From assembly GCA_036346205.1 (NCBI GenBank), contig JARFJB010001349.1, forward strand, positions 1,413,501 to 1,477,500: a stretch of 64,000 nucleotides of DNA, written 5' to 3'. The notes under the pieces were generated by a model. It was not told the DNA's origin and did not search any database. It worked only from the letters and a program-made list of their open reading frames with translations. Positions 24,700-34,473 of the stretch are shown in pieces. This DNA comes from Vesta saturnalis. Lineage: Eukaryota; Arthropoda; Insecta; Coleoptera; Lampyridae. How positions within the stretch are numbered: position 1 is the stretch's first letter; every line of letters starts with the position of its first letter. The position numbers and the translations under genes were made by a program.

Positions 24700-25663
24700 G
24701 TCATTAGATTTTCTTTAAATTTTGGTGAGTTATATTAAAGCCAGTTTGGGATATTTTACATAAAAAACAATATGGTCGACTTTCGGTTTCACCGGAAATG
24801 ACGCACAGGCTGAAAATTTAAATGGAACACCCAGTATATTTTTACATGTTTGGATTTTACGGCTTCAAATACATACATTTCATCTGATAAATGTCAACTC
24901 AAACGCCATTTTAATTTTATTTTTTTTATATTTTTTTAATTTTAAATCGTTATGACGTCGTCCAAATTATACTCATAGATATTATTTTTAATATTATTTT
25001 TCCTTGCAACTCTCTTTTCCTAATATAAACATAGATGGTTCACCCTGTATATTTAATAGCTATTTCAAGTGCCAGTAAAACAATATACATAGTAATTTCC
25101 TTAGTTCCTAAATGAAGCAGTAATTTTTAATTTTATAATTTTTATTAACGCAACATGCTCCTGAAGCCGACTCTATCAAAATAATGGAAAAGATTTTTGC
25201 CTAATTAAAAAAAATAAATACATATTCTAATAATTTAATAATTTACAATATTTAATTTTATCTTTAATTAATTATGTGTTCAAAATGGCCACCACCCTCT
25301 TCCAAACAGTATTTCACTCTTCTAATAAAATTTTGATGCACATTTGGAACATTTCTGGTGTTATACTGTTAGCTGCTTCTCTACTCTATCTTTAGATTAT
25401 CGATATTTGATAAATTTAGTTGAAAAGAGTACAAGTGTGTTACTTATCTACCTATCATGTCTAAATCTTTCTTTTGTGATGTTTAAATAAACGGCATACA
25501 TATTAGATTTTGACAAAAATCAAAGGAATCCATGATATTGAATTCATTGCGTTTTGGGGTGAACGTCTTTTATTTGGAATAAGTCGATAGCCAAAAATGT
25601 CATTTGGTTAGTCTAGTTATTTACAATATCTCTACAAGTATTGGTAATTAATAATTAGTTTTT

Positions 25664-26595
25664 ATGTTCAAAATGGAAAATTTATTCCGTTATTCTCAAA
25701 ATGCGAAAGTTGACATGTTGTTGATATACGGAGAGTGCAGAAAACATTCCGCTCAGACGGCATTGTTGTATGTCGAACGATTTACCAATAGAAATCATTC
25801 CAAGCGACGTCATTTTTCAAAAGTTGAAGATCAACTTAGGAAAATGAATCATGAAGAAAATGAAGATAAATATGTTATTAGTAGAAATACAGAAGTAGAT
25901 GTTTTGGATTTCGTGGATTGCATCAACACCTATACGAAGATGATCGTACAAGAAGTTTGAAATTGGGTTTTGGGCAATTACCGGAGTAATAGGAGTTTTA
26001 ATATACAAATTTTATTTTCGGACGAAATCCGTTTTACTAATAATGGAATGTTTAATAAGAACTGCCGATATTAGTCCAACGAAAATCCGCACTAATTGCG
26101 ACAAGGCCATTTCCAAGAAAGATTTGGTTTTAACGTTTGGGCTAGAATAAAAAACAATCATATTATTGGGCCGATATTTTTTGATGAACCACTAAATATT
26201 GAAAGACATTTGTATCTTCAATTAATGAAATAGAAGATGAGTTGAAGAATTTACCATTAATAGAAAGAAGAGACATGTATTTTCATCCGGACGGATGTGG
26301 GGCCCACAATGCCAGATTAGTAACTGTCTATTTGAGTGAACGGTTTGTGGATCACTGGATCGGCACAAACGGGCCTGTAAGACGTCCTCCAAGATCTGGA
26401 GACATTACATGTCTAGACTTTTTTATGTGGGCCTGTATCAAAAACAAAGTGTATGCTACGCCAGTTGCAACCCTGGATAATCTAAAATATAGGGTTAGAG
26501 AAGCATTTAATAGTATGACACCAGAAAATGTTATTAGAAGAGTGCAATGCTGTTTGGAAGAGGGCGGTGGCCATTTTGATCACATAATTAATTAA
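25664..26595 (+). pseudogene. DUF4817-DDE_3 transposase (IS630/Tc1-mariner type), broken
   Basis: The N-terminal open piece 25664-25960 carries NAKVDMLLIYGECRKHSAQT and YVERFTNRNHSKRRHFSKV, a DUF4817-type DNA-binding region. Middle parts (26040-26240) are in other frames. The C-terminal open piece 26242-26595 has FHPDGCGAHNARLV with the second catalytic Asp and PPRSGDITCLDFFMWACIK with the third acidic residue. It ends CCLEEGGGHFDHIIN, the usual family C-terminus. Expected length is about 330-350 residues. At least two frameshifts and stops between 25960 and 26242 disable it. Confidence 0.85.
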
Positions 26596-27539
26596 AGATA
26601 AAATTAAATATTGTATGTCTGTGTACTCTTTTCACCTAAATTATTAGAATATGTAGAAGTAGAATCTTTTACATTACTTTGACAGAGTCGGCTTCAGGAG
26701 CATGTTGTGTTAATAAAAAATAGAAAATTAAAAATTACTGCTTTCTTTAGGAATTACGGAAATTAGTATGTATATCTTTTTACTGGTACTTGAAGGTGAT
26801 ATTTAATATACAGGGTGGCCCATGTATGTTTCTATTGGGAAAAGTGAGTTTCAGTTAAAAAGCGTAATTTTTAAATGTAATTTTTAACAAACTTCACAAA
26901 AATTAAGTATTAAGGAAAAATAATATTGTGGGGGTAATTCTACGTCAATTAGCTATAATTTGGATGACATCATAACGATCTAAAATTAAAAAAAAATTAA
27001 ATTAAAATGGCGGCTGAGTTGACATTTAACAGATGAGCTGTAAAAGATAAGCCGTAAAATCCAAATATCTAAAAATATACATGGTGTTCCATTTAAATTT
27101 TCAGATTTTGCGTCATTTCTGGTAGTCCGGAAGTAGTACATATTGTTTTTTTTACGTAGAAAAATCCTAAACTGGCAATAATATAACCACCAAAATTTGA
27201 ACAAAATCTACTGACCCATTCAAAAGTTACAGGGGTGGCCTGTAACTTGTTTACATTGATTTACACCTGGTATAACTTACACTTATTATAAAACGTATTC
27301 AAGATGTTCATTATCACGCGACTAGCGTGAACAATTTTATTGGAAAACCCATGTGCTGTTGTATTGATTTCCGGGTACAAAATGTAAATTTTTCCAAACT
27401 ACAACAATGCATATAAATGACAGTGTTCAGGGACCGCCACAACAAAAAAAGGTAGATAGTTCCACTTCCAACAATTTCTCACACTTGATATTCTCTGAAT
27501 ACTGCGCTTGTATATATCCACTAGATGTAGATATATATC

Positions 27540-27745
27540 CTAAATGATATACCCTATGATCTGAGAAAAAGCAACGACGACCACCACTAACGATCGATCA
27601 AATACACCTAATACACACCACATCTAAACAAATAATATAATATATTATTAATATTTTTTATCACCACATAACAGCACACACTACGTTGTATGCACTCAAT
27701 ACAATACAAAAGCAATCTAACTCCACTAACAGGAATCAGACTCTT
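27540..27745. repeat. Repeat X, second copy
   Basis: 27540-27650 matches 21990-22110. 27650-27757 matches 29990-30098, including ctccactaacaggaatcaga and cagtccgca. The match stops exactly where the poly-C tract begins. Confidence 0.8.
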
Positions 27746-27756
27746 CAACAGTCCGC

Positions 27757-27757
<1 letters not shown>

Positions 27758-27824
<67 letters not shown>
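27758..27824. repeat. C31-T36 homopolymer pair
   Basis: 31 C followed without interruption by 36 T. The sister copy of the flanking repeat continues as cagtccgcaggaataag, so the tract replaced or was inserted at that point. Confidence 0.95.
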
Positions 27825-27826
<2 letters not shown>

Positions 27827-27899
27827 TTCCAAAATTTATTAAATCATCTTTTAATGCATTTCAATATTTTAAGATAAATTAAATTTATTTTTTCCAGCA

Positions 27900-28490
27900 A
27901 TATGCAGTTCTGTTTTGGGCCACATTTTGTGTTTTTGACCCATTTCAGAAGAGTTTTTGTTTCCTCAAAATCATTCTGCATTTCTCTCCTTCCACAGCAT
28001 CACTTCCTCTTTACTTATTCTCACTGCCTCCTTCCTTTCTTTGTTTCTTAATCTGTACACCTCATACAATCGCTTCTTCTCAGTCTCATTTTTGCAGCAA
28101 TCATTGCCATGTATGCATCTTTTTACTTACTGCCTTTTTACCGACTCATTCCACCAAGCACATTTTTTCTGCTACCTACTCACTCTTCCACTATTCGCAC
28201 GGCACAATTGACAAAGAGTTTTCAAGCTTATCATGCACTTTCAACGTCAGTGTCTTTATTTGTCGTTCCACACTGTTTCATTCACATTCAACTCTTTACT
28301 CACAGCATCTGCGTATTTCATTCTCGCACCATTATCCACTATTTGTCAACCCTAATTCTGGACGTTCGCACTACGTTTGCTTTCTTTCTCCAGACCCACT
28401 TTTGCCCTAAACACACTCTGATACAACCAAAAAGTGGTCCGATCCACATTCTCCGCGCATTATTTTGTGTCTTTCACCAGGTTTCTAAGC
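27900..28490 (-). pseudogene. LINE fragment, overlapping second copy
   Basis: 27905-28210 duplicates 23980-24285. It then extends further upstream in the LINE, to a minus-strand segment reading ECGSDHFLVVSECV (about 28430-28465), the SDH block of an apurinic-type endonuclease. This is the region between endonuclease and RT of the same LINE family. It is heavily decayed. Confidence 0.7.
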
Positions 28491-28574
28491 CGTTCATATC
28501 ATATTAAGTCTATCATACTTGGTTAATATACAGTTTTGTTTTAGGTATTTTATTTCCTAACGAAATACCTGAAT

Positions 28575-29461
28575 CGAAAATATTGCTTTTAGTAAGCGAC
28601 GCGGCACCTTATATGCTAAAAGCGGCACGGGCCTAAAGGTATTCTACCCTAAACTTGCATGTTACTTGCTTAGCACACACTGCACAGAGTGTGAATGCAT
28701 TCGCAAGGAATTTAGTGCTGTAAATAAATTAATTTCTTCCGTGAAGAAGGTAAACATTACATTGTCTGTGTGCTGCTATTACGATTTAAAATTGCAGGTA
28801 TTTGTAAAAGCACCATTACGAGTTTCTGAGTATAAAGAAAAGCTGCCATCTGTTCCATTCTCTCTCTCTCCTGAACCTGTGATTACCAGATGGGGTACCT
28901 GGATCGAGGCGTGTCATTTTACGCGCTTCATTGAAACTCAATTAAAGAGGTAAACACATGTTTGCAAAATCTGTTATGAATTCTGCAAAATGATATGATA
29001 ATTTACAGGTAGTGAATTCATTTCACCTTCCACGGCTGCTGCTATACAAAAGCTCAAGAGAGTTTTGAAGATGAAAACGTCCGTCGAGGTATAATGTATA
29101 TAAACACCCATTTCTGCTACCTACTCGAAACTATAAAGAAACTTGAAGCAAGGAACCTCGCGTTAGTGGAAGCGTTAGGGATAGTGGACGATGTGGTAAA
29201 TGAAATCACGGGTACCTGGTGCTAGTGGGATAAAAGTAAATGAAAAGATATTATCTGTGTTACAAAAGAATCCAAAATCTTCACAAAATAAAAGATATTG
29301 TAAATGTACATAAAGGAGAAGAGGCCAGCCCTCAAGAAGTCGCTGCAATTAAATATGCCCCCATTACATCCTGTGATGTCGAGAGATCTTTCTCGACATA
29401 CAAGCAAATTGTCAGCAATACCAGGGCAAATTTGTTACCTGACCATACGGAGCAGTACTGA
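28575..29461 (+). pseudogene. hAT transposase, C-terminal half, broken
   Basis: Would excise and reinsert the surrounding hAT. In order, in several frames: LLLVSDAAPYMLKAARA (about 28580-28635), LHVTCLAHT (28650-28680), RKEFSAVNKLISSVKK (28690-28750), VKAPLRVSEYKEKLPS and PVITRWGTWIEA (28805-28910), and a long helical part. The dimerisation block APITSCDVERSFSTYKQIVS (29360-29420) follows. The CH..W-type and dimerisation blocks are the hAT signature. Frameshifts and an internal duplication-like patch break it, and the BED zinc finger and first catalytic Asp region are missing. Confidence 0.85.
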
Positions 29462-29685
29462 ATTACAGCCTGGAATAATAATGTTAACGTAGATTAAATG
29501 TTTTGTTATTTTTATTTTTTTTTTTGTAAATTCATTTCACGTAAGTAGTTATTAAATTATTTTAAACAATTGTGTGCCTTTTTCGAATTTAAATTTTGCC
29601 TTTTTCCTTGCCTTTTTTGACTGTTTTTGTTGCCTTTTTGCCTGCTTTTTTTATGGGTTTTTCTTGTCTAACTATCCGCTCTCTA

Positions 29686-29693
29686 ATAATGAG
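29686..29693. other. 8-bp target-site duplication, right
   Basis: ATAATGAG, identical to 22277-22284. Confidence 0.9.
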
Positions 29694-29831
29694 ATTACAG
29701 TCAAATTACTTATATTAATGGAATGTGAGCCTGCAACATCGCAAGGATTCACACATACCAAACAACTTGACTAATATTAAATTATAAGTTTTATGAAAAG
29801 TTCAAAGTTAAATAGGTAATTAAAATTATTA

Positions 29832-29910
29832 TTAATTTTATTAAATAATAAAAGTTTACCTCAGTAGGTTCGAATCCTACTCGAGGTAAACTTTATTTAT
29901 GTATTTAATA
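29832..29910. repeat. Palindrome built from the tRNA T-arm and its 3' flank
   Basis: The + strand right half (caggttcgaatcct-type T-arm, then gaggtaaactttatttatg) copies the 3' end and downstream flank of the tRNA-like gene at 22143. The left half is the same flank inverted (attttattaaataataaaag, then tttacctc). The T loop is at the apex. The rest of the tRNA is absent. Confidence 0.75.
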
Positions 29911-29969
29911 AAATTAATAATACAATTAATTTAACTTTGAACTTATTCGGTCATAACAAAAACCTATAA

Positions 29970-30110
29970 TAAAATAATATAATATATTTATTAGTATTGT
30001 TGTCACCACGTAACACCACACACTACGTTGTATGCACGTAATACAATACAAAAGCAATCTAACTCCACTAACAGGAATCAGACTCTTCAACAGTCCGCAG
30101 GAATAAGAAG
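29970..30110. repeat. Repeat X, third copy
   Basis: Close match to 27611-27757 (cactacgttgtatgca, aaaagcaatctaactccac, gaatcagactcttcaacag), here continuing past the point where the second copy enters poly-C. Confidence 0.75.
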
Positions 30111-32160
30111 CAATAATAAGCAAATAAGAGTAAGTTACTAACAATAACCATACTAATAAAAAATAATACCTGGGCCTGGGTGCCGCTTAAGACCGATTAC
30201 ACCTGTACGTGAGTTTTTATTACAAGACCTATACAAATACCTGTGGAGAACGTAACCGTGGGAGATTAATTCCCGGTGTCGTTGTCTAGTTAGACAGTCG
30301 GAAAGAAAGGCTGTCGGCTGCCGGCCCCACAGTGCTCACTAGAAAATGATCGGAACTGGCTGCTAGGTGATACTAATTACATATTTACACACAAAACTAC
30401 ACCTACACGCCGCCCAGAAAGTGCGGAGTGTCATCGGAAGGAAAGCGATCAACCAGACTAAGATCCGATAATTATTTCTTGCCCTAAAAATTCCAGTCCG
30501 TAGTAATTACGTAAATAAAAGTAAGTTTTACATTTCCTTTCAATTAACGTAATTGCCCGTTCTTTTCTGATGTGCTGAATCCGAACACGTCCTGTATCGC
30601 ATCAACACCAGGTTAAAGAAACATTCCTGTATCAAATATTATTTCCTACTAAACTACATAAAACGTTTAGTTTATCCAGCATAAATATTCCAGTAAACTA
30701 ATCGTGCCTGAAGGTTTGACACCTTATGCAATCGTCCCGAGACAAGAGATTCACTCAGTACATTTGTCTCATTCACCACCACCACTATTTCTAACCAAGG
30801 CAGTCACGAACAACGCCTATCCCCTGTAAAATAATAAATCTCGGTTCCACCGTCAAGTTTCCCCTTTGAAAATAAACCTGTAAAGTCAATAGCCACATAT
30901 TTTCACAATCACATCAGTTGTCTATCTCACATTCGAATCGAAACACCCGAGTAAAAGAACCCTCTCACTAATTACTAAAAACTAATTACAATCATACTGT
31001 TAAGTAAATAAGTCATGTCAGAAATATTCTCAAAATAAGCTAAAATGTCATTAAAGTATTTAGATATAAAATGCTAAAAACGCAAGCAATCATTCAAACA
31101 CACAAATATCGATTTTCTTACCGACCTATATAGCCCAGGTATAAAACATTTTCCTCTATGCCTTTATCTCTTTAAATATATTTCAATGAGCAATAAAATT
31201 TTATCGCGCATTTCTTAACTGTAAAATTTGTGTACTTCTATACAAGCTACTAAACAGGGACGTAATCAAAATATTTCCTGATTTTTCTTTTCTTACTTTA
31301 ACGTTTTTAAATTCATTCTTTTACCTGTACCGTTAATTTTTTTCTCAGCCACCATGAGAGTAGTTTTAGCGCATTAGTGAACGGAGAGCCGCCCGCAGGG
31401 CCAGAGCCCAGAGCGGCGTCCATATATCAAAAAAATATTGTCTTTGCAATAGATCCAAAAGAATTGTTTTTGTTTTGTTTAGAGTTTTCGTTTTGTTTCG
31501 TTGTTATTACATTAGTATAAGTGTACATATTTAGTATTATAACAGTGTAACACTTTTTCTGTTTATTGACCAGACTGAAACCCTAGGTAGCAATCGATAA
31601 GCCCTATCTAAAAGAACTCACGCCCACCTCTCGATTTCGTCCCATATCCGTAGTAAAGCATAATAAAAACAAACACAAGTCATTACTTTTCCTTTGAATG
31701 GTACACCTAAATATTATTGTACTTTTGAATTCTGCACTATCCCCACAGTATAGCACACAATAGGTTATACTATGTGCTTGGGAAATTAGAGCTATTTTTA
31801 GTCAATGTTTTTGATAACTTTTAAACCCAGTAACGGAGTGTGACCTAGCTTGTATATAGTGTAGACAAAATGTCATTATCAGATTTCTCTAATTTCTTCA
31901 AATGGGACATTATGCCATTTCATGCGTTTGCTACACATAAATGCAATATTTTTTAAATATTCGCAGCTCTCTGTTTAAAACAGATTATTTTCTAATTAGT
32001 TTTGAATATTTTGAGCTGGCTCTCAAAAAATGTTCTGAAACACAATGAAATATATAAATAAGTATATGGTACTACATAATGTAAGAAGACTTTTTAGGAA
32101 ATGAATCGAAACGTGTATTTTGTAAGATGACAGACACTTATTGAGAAAACTGTAATAATT
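30111..32160. other. Noncoding DNA without recognisable features
   Basis: No protein-like frame, tRNA or paired terminal repeats. A slightly more GC-rich patch at 30290-30480 and a short one at 31375-31425 show no identifiable content. Confidence 0.45.
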
Positions 32161-32166
32161 CACAGT
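32161..32166. other. 6-bp target-site duplication of Polinton, left
   Basis: CACAGT, repeated at 43090-43095. Six base pairs is the length made by Polinton integrases. Confidence 0.9.
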
Positions 32167-32680
32167 AGTAGAACAGGGGCACTTGAACTTTCACGTTTAC
32201 GTCACAAATGCCCCAGGGCGTGGGGCACTTGCCCCACCACCTTTTTTACACATCCACGCGTGAGACCGTGTTTTCAACCCCTAATTATTTTTATACGCTT
32301 ACGTGAGAGACCGTATTTTCAACCCTTTCTTTTTCGAAGGCCGTTTTCAACCCTAATTTATACACACCTGCGTATAGGACGTGTATTTTCACCCTTATTT
32401 TTTACACACCCACGGGTAGGACGTGTTTTTTCACCCTATTTTATGACAGCTCACGTATAGGACGCGTATTTTCTACCCTATGGGTCAACCCTAATTAAAG
32501 CCTTTCCGTACTTGCGCACGTGAGGGGGTAGGCCTTAGGGCTGGGGGCTGGTCTAGCGATAATTCTTAGGGTTGGACCTGGGGGATGGGGGCTGGACTTG
32601 GACTTGAGGTTGGTCTTAGGGTTATTTTTGATGGTATTAAGGTCCTTCTGGCTATATTAAGAACAGTGCCCCTGGAGGTT
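32167..32680 (+). repeat. Left terminal inverted repeat with subterminal array
   Basis: Starts AGTAGAACAGGGGCACTTGA and matches the inverted right end 42575-43089. From about 32240 to 32510 it contains about six ~43-bp units, each with a CACG/ACGTG word, a (t)aggacg or gagaccg word and TTTTCACCC or TTTTCAACCC. A G-rich stretch of ggggctgg words follows (32520-32640). The repeated ACGTG words could be sites for an element or host protein, but that is inference. Confidence 0.9.
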
Positions 32681-32778
32681 AGGCAATTGCACGTGTTTTG
32701 ATTGAAAAAGATTTTTATTTAGTCTATTTAAACGAAGATGCTGGTGGAGTATCTGTTAGTATCGTTTAGCGATTCAAG

Positions 32779-33402
32779 ATGGAAGGTCAGTTTAAGCACC
32801 CCTTTTCGGCGATAGTTGCAGGTCCGTCGGGATGTGGGAAATCGTATTTTATCGTTGATTTTCTAAAAAATATCGAAACCGCCTGCGATACAGGTTTTGA
32901 AAAAATTATCTGGTTTTACAGTGAGTGGCAGCCTTTATTCAAAGATCTCTCTGTGGAGTTTCAAAAGGGTTTACCTGATATGGAACAGTTTGACGGGGAA
33001 AAACCTGTCTTAATAATAATTGACGATCTAATGCGCGAAACTAACGGCTCTGTGGTTGATATTTTTACAAAGGGTTGTCATCATCGAAATCTAAGTGTGT
33101 TTTTCTTAACGCAGAACATATTTCATCAAGGACGTGGACAGCGGGATATTTCTCTCAACGCACATTACATAATTTTGTTTAAGAACCCATGTGACAGAGC
33201 TCAGATACAGCATTTAGAGAGACAGACTTCGCCGGACAATCCAACATTTTTAGAAGCCGCGTACCAAGATGCTACTTCAAGACCGCGCGGATATTTATTC
33301 TTCGATTTAAAACAGAATACACCGATGTGCTACGTTATAGAACAAACATATTCGGGCCTCAAGGTATCTGCCAGGTACATATATAGCGAAAAAAGGGTTT
33401 AA
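32779..33402 (+). CDS. Polinton packaging ATPase (FtsK/HerA type)
   Basis: Predicted to pump element DNA into capsids using ATP. The 207-residue frame is intact. Walker A is at residues 15-22 (GPSGCGKS) in a short N-terminal strand-loop-helix. Walker B is at 77-83 (VLIIIDD), followed by a conserved arginine-glutamate pair. A sensor-like TQN lies at 111-113. Length is typical of the small A32-like ATPases of Polintons, adintoviruses and virophages. The ATG at 32779 lies about 100 bp inside the left repeat and gives a start just before the Walker A strand, as in relatives. It is the first gene of the + strand array. Confidence 0.93.
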   Translation: MEGQFKHPFSAIVAGPSGCGKSYFIVDFLKNIETACDTGFEKIIWFYSEWQPLFKDLSVEFQKGLPDMEQFDGEKPVLIIIDDLMRETNGSVVDIFTKGCHHRNLSVFFLTQNIFHQGRGQRDISLNAHYIILFKNPCDRAQIQHLERQTSPDNPTFLEAAYQDATSRPRGYLFFDLKQNTPMCYVIEQTYSGLKVSARYIYSEKRV

Positions 33403-33431
33403 GTCTCACAGTCATAAAGATTACATCATAT

Positions 33432-33722
33432 ATGATGGGTGACGTTTTAAGCGAGAACACTGATGTCCTACGTGCATTAGCCCGATTAAGTAAAAGTCAA
33501 CGTGACGCTTTATTGAAATGTTTGGATAGTAAGCAGGTAGAGTGTATTTGCGAGTGTGCACATAACATTTTAAAAGGTCGTGTACCTCTGTCAGCTGATC
33601 AGAAGCAGCTACTCTCTCAACATAAGCACACCTTAAGACGCTTGGCACAGAGAGGCGAATCTATAAAAAAGAAAAAACAGTTTCTTGTACAGAAAGGTGG
33701 TACATTTCTACCATTCCTGTAA
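33432..33722 (+). CDS. Small basic Polinton protein, probably cut short by a stop
   Basis: The 96-residue frame starts 30 bp after the ATPase and is helical and basic, with RRLAQRGESIKKKKQFLVQK near its end. This pattern recurs in insect Polintons. No enzyme motif is visible. Its C-terminus GGTFLPFL is followed in the same frame, beyond a TAA (33720-33722), by about 15 further codons rich in Gly, Leu and Ile (GPLLGGILGNLF). Relatives typically end with such a hydrophobic glycine-rich tail, so the TAA may be a nonsense change. A virion or core role, like small basic adenovirus core proteins, is only a guess. Confidence 0.65.
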   Translation: MMGDVLSENTDVLRALARLSKSQRDALLKCLDSKQVECICECAHNILKGRVPLSADQKQLLSQHKHTLRRLAQRGESIKKKKQFLVQKGGTFLPFL

Positions 33723-33872
33723 GGACCATTACTTGGCGGAATTCTGGGTAATCTGTTTCAATAACCATGGACCACATTCTGAAAAAGATGATTATTCTAA
33801 CGATGGACCTTATACAGCGCTTACAGGCCAGATGTTACACAAAACAACATTTTAACGCAGCTGGGTAACGAC

Positions 33873-34472
33873 ATGGATAAAGTTTTAAAAACTAAAATGG
33901 CCGACCATGACAAATGGCAGCAGTACAACCAAGCTCTTCAAAGGTATCTACACTTTTCCAATCAGTTACGTCAGCCCACCAGTATAACAATTAGCGGTGA
34001 CGCTGTTGCTGATGATATTAGAGATTTACCGCAACGCAAAGGTCTGACAGACGACGAGATAGTATCAACGCTTCCGCCTTCACATAAGAGAAAAGGCGCG
34101 AATTTGTTACGTATACTGAATACGAGCAGCGATGTTTTTTGGGACAAAAGGGGTACTGTCACAATAAAAGGCGAGATCATACCATATTCCAACATTATCG
34201 ATCTGGTTCACGAGACGTTAAGAAAACGAAAAACCACAAAGCCGCGCGGTTGGCGTCAGTTTGCGACGTACATTAAAGAGATAAATATACCACGAAAGTT
34301 TATCGGAGATACGGAAAGGTATGATGTTTCTGTATCACCCTGCGTGGAACGGACCCTCACAACTATAGGTGAGAATTACGATGCTGATAGTGAAACGCGG
34401 GAAACACCGAGAAGAATCTCTCAAAGAAGAAGAAGAGGACTTTCACTAGATTGGGATTCGTGGCGACCATAA
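33873..34472 (+). CDS. Conserved Polinton protein of unknown function (199 aa)
   Basis: Intact frame preceded by about 150 bp without a clear gene. The N-terminal third is helical (DKWQQYNQALQRYLHFSNQL). The middle has a compact segment DVFWDKRGTVTIKGEIIPYSNIIDLVHETLRKRK, which can be read as VFWDKRGTVTIKG plus NIIDLVHETLRKRK. A GWRQFATYIKEINIP helix follows and the tail is Arg-rich (RRISQRRRR). Similar proteins accompany Polinton genes in insects. No catalytic motif is seen. The basic tail and position between ATPase and integrase suggest a DNA- or capsid-associated role, without proof. Confidence 0.7.
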   Translation: MDKVLKTKMADHDKWQQYNQALQRYLHFSNQLRQPTSITISGDAVADDIRDLPQRKGLTDDEIVSTLPPSHKRKGANLLRILNTSSDVFWDKRGTVTIKGEIIPYSNIIDLVHETLRKRKTTKPRGWRQFATYIKEINIPRKFIGDTERYDVSVSPCVERTLTTIGENYDADSETRETPRRISQRRRRGLSLDWDSWRP

Positions 34473-34473
34473 C

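Larger units (their letters stand above)
24661..27258 (+). mobile_element. IS630-type element with ~400-bp inverted repeats
   Basis: The left arm from 24661 matches the reverse complement of the right arm ending at about 27258, including tttgaacggg/cccattcaaa, the gtcatttccgg/ccggaaat words and tacagggtg near the inner edges. The outer left end is itself a perfect 17-bp hairpin (24661-24699). The element lies inside the hAT and carries a broken transposase on the + strand. Confidence 0.8.
22285..29685 (+). mobile_element. hAT element filled with nested insertions
   Basis: The left end TAGGGAGCGGATAGTTAGGCAA (22285-22306, shown in two blocks of the same word) matches the inverted right end at 29664-29685 with two mismatches. 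An exact 8-bp target-site duplication flanks it. Both size and end sequence fit the hAT superfamily, and the C-terminal half of a hAT transposase lies on the + strand at 28575-29461. Subterminal DNA at both ends is rich in tgcctttttt words. Nested inside are LINE fragments (22540-24330, 27900-28490), an IS630-type element (24661-27258) and a C/T homopolymer tract. The N-terminal transposase half is not found. Confidence 0.88.
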
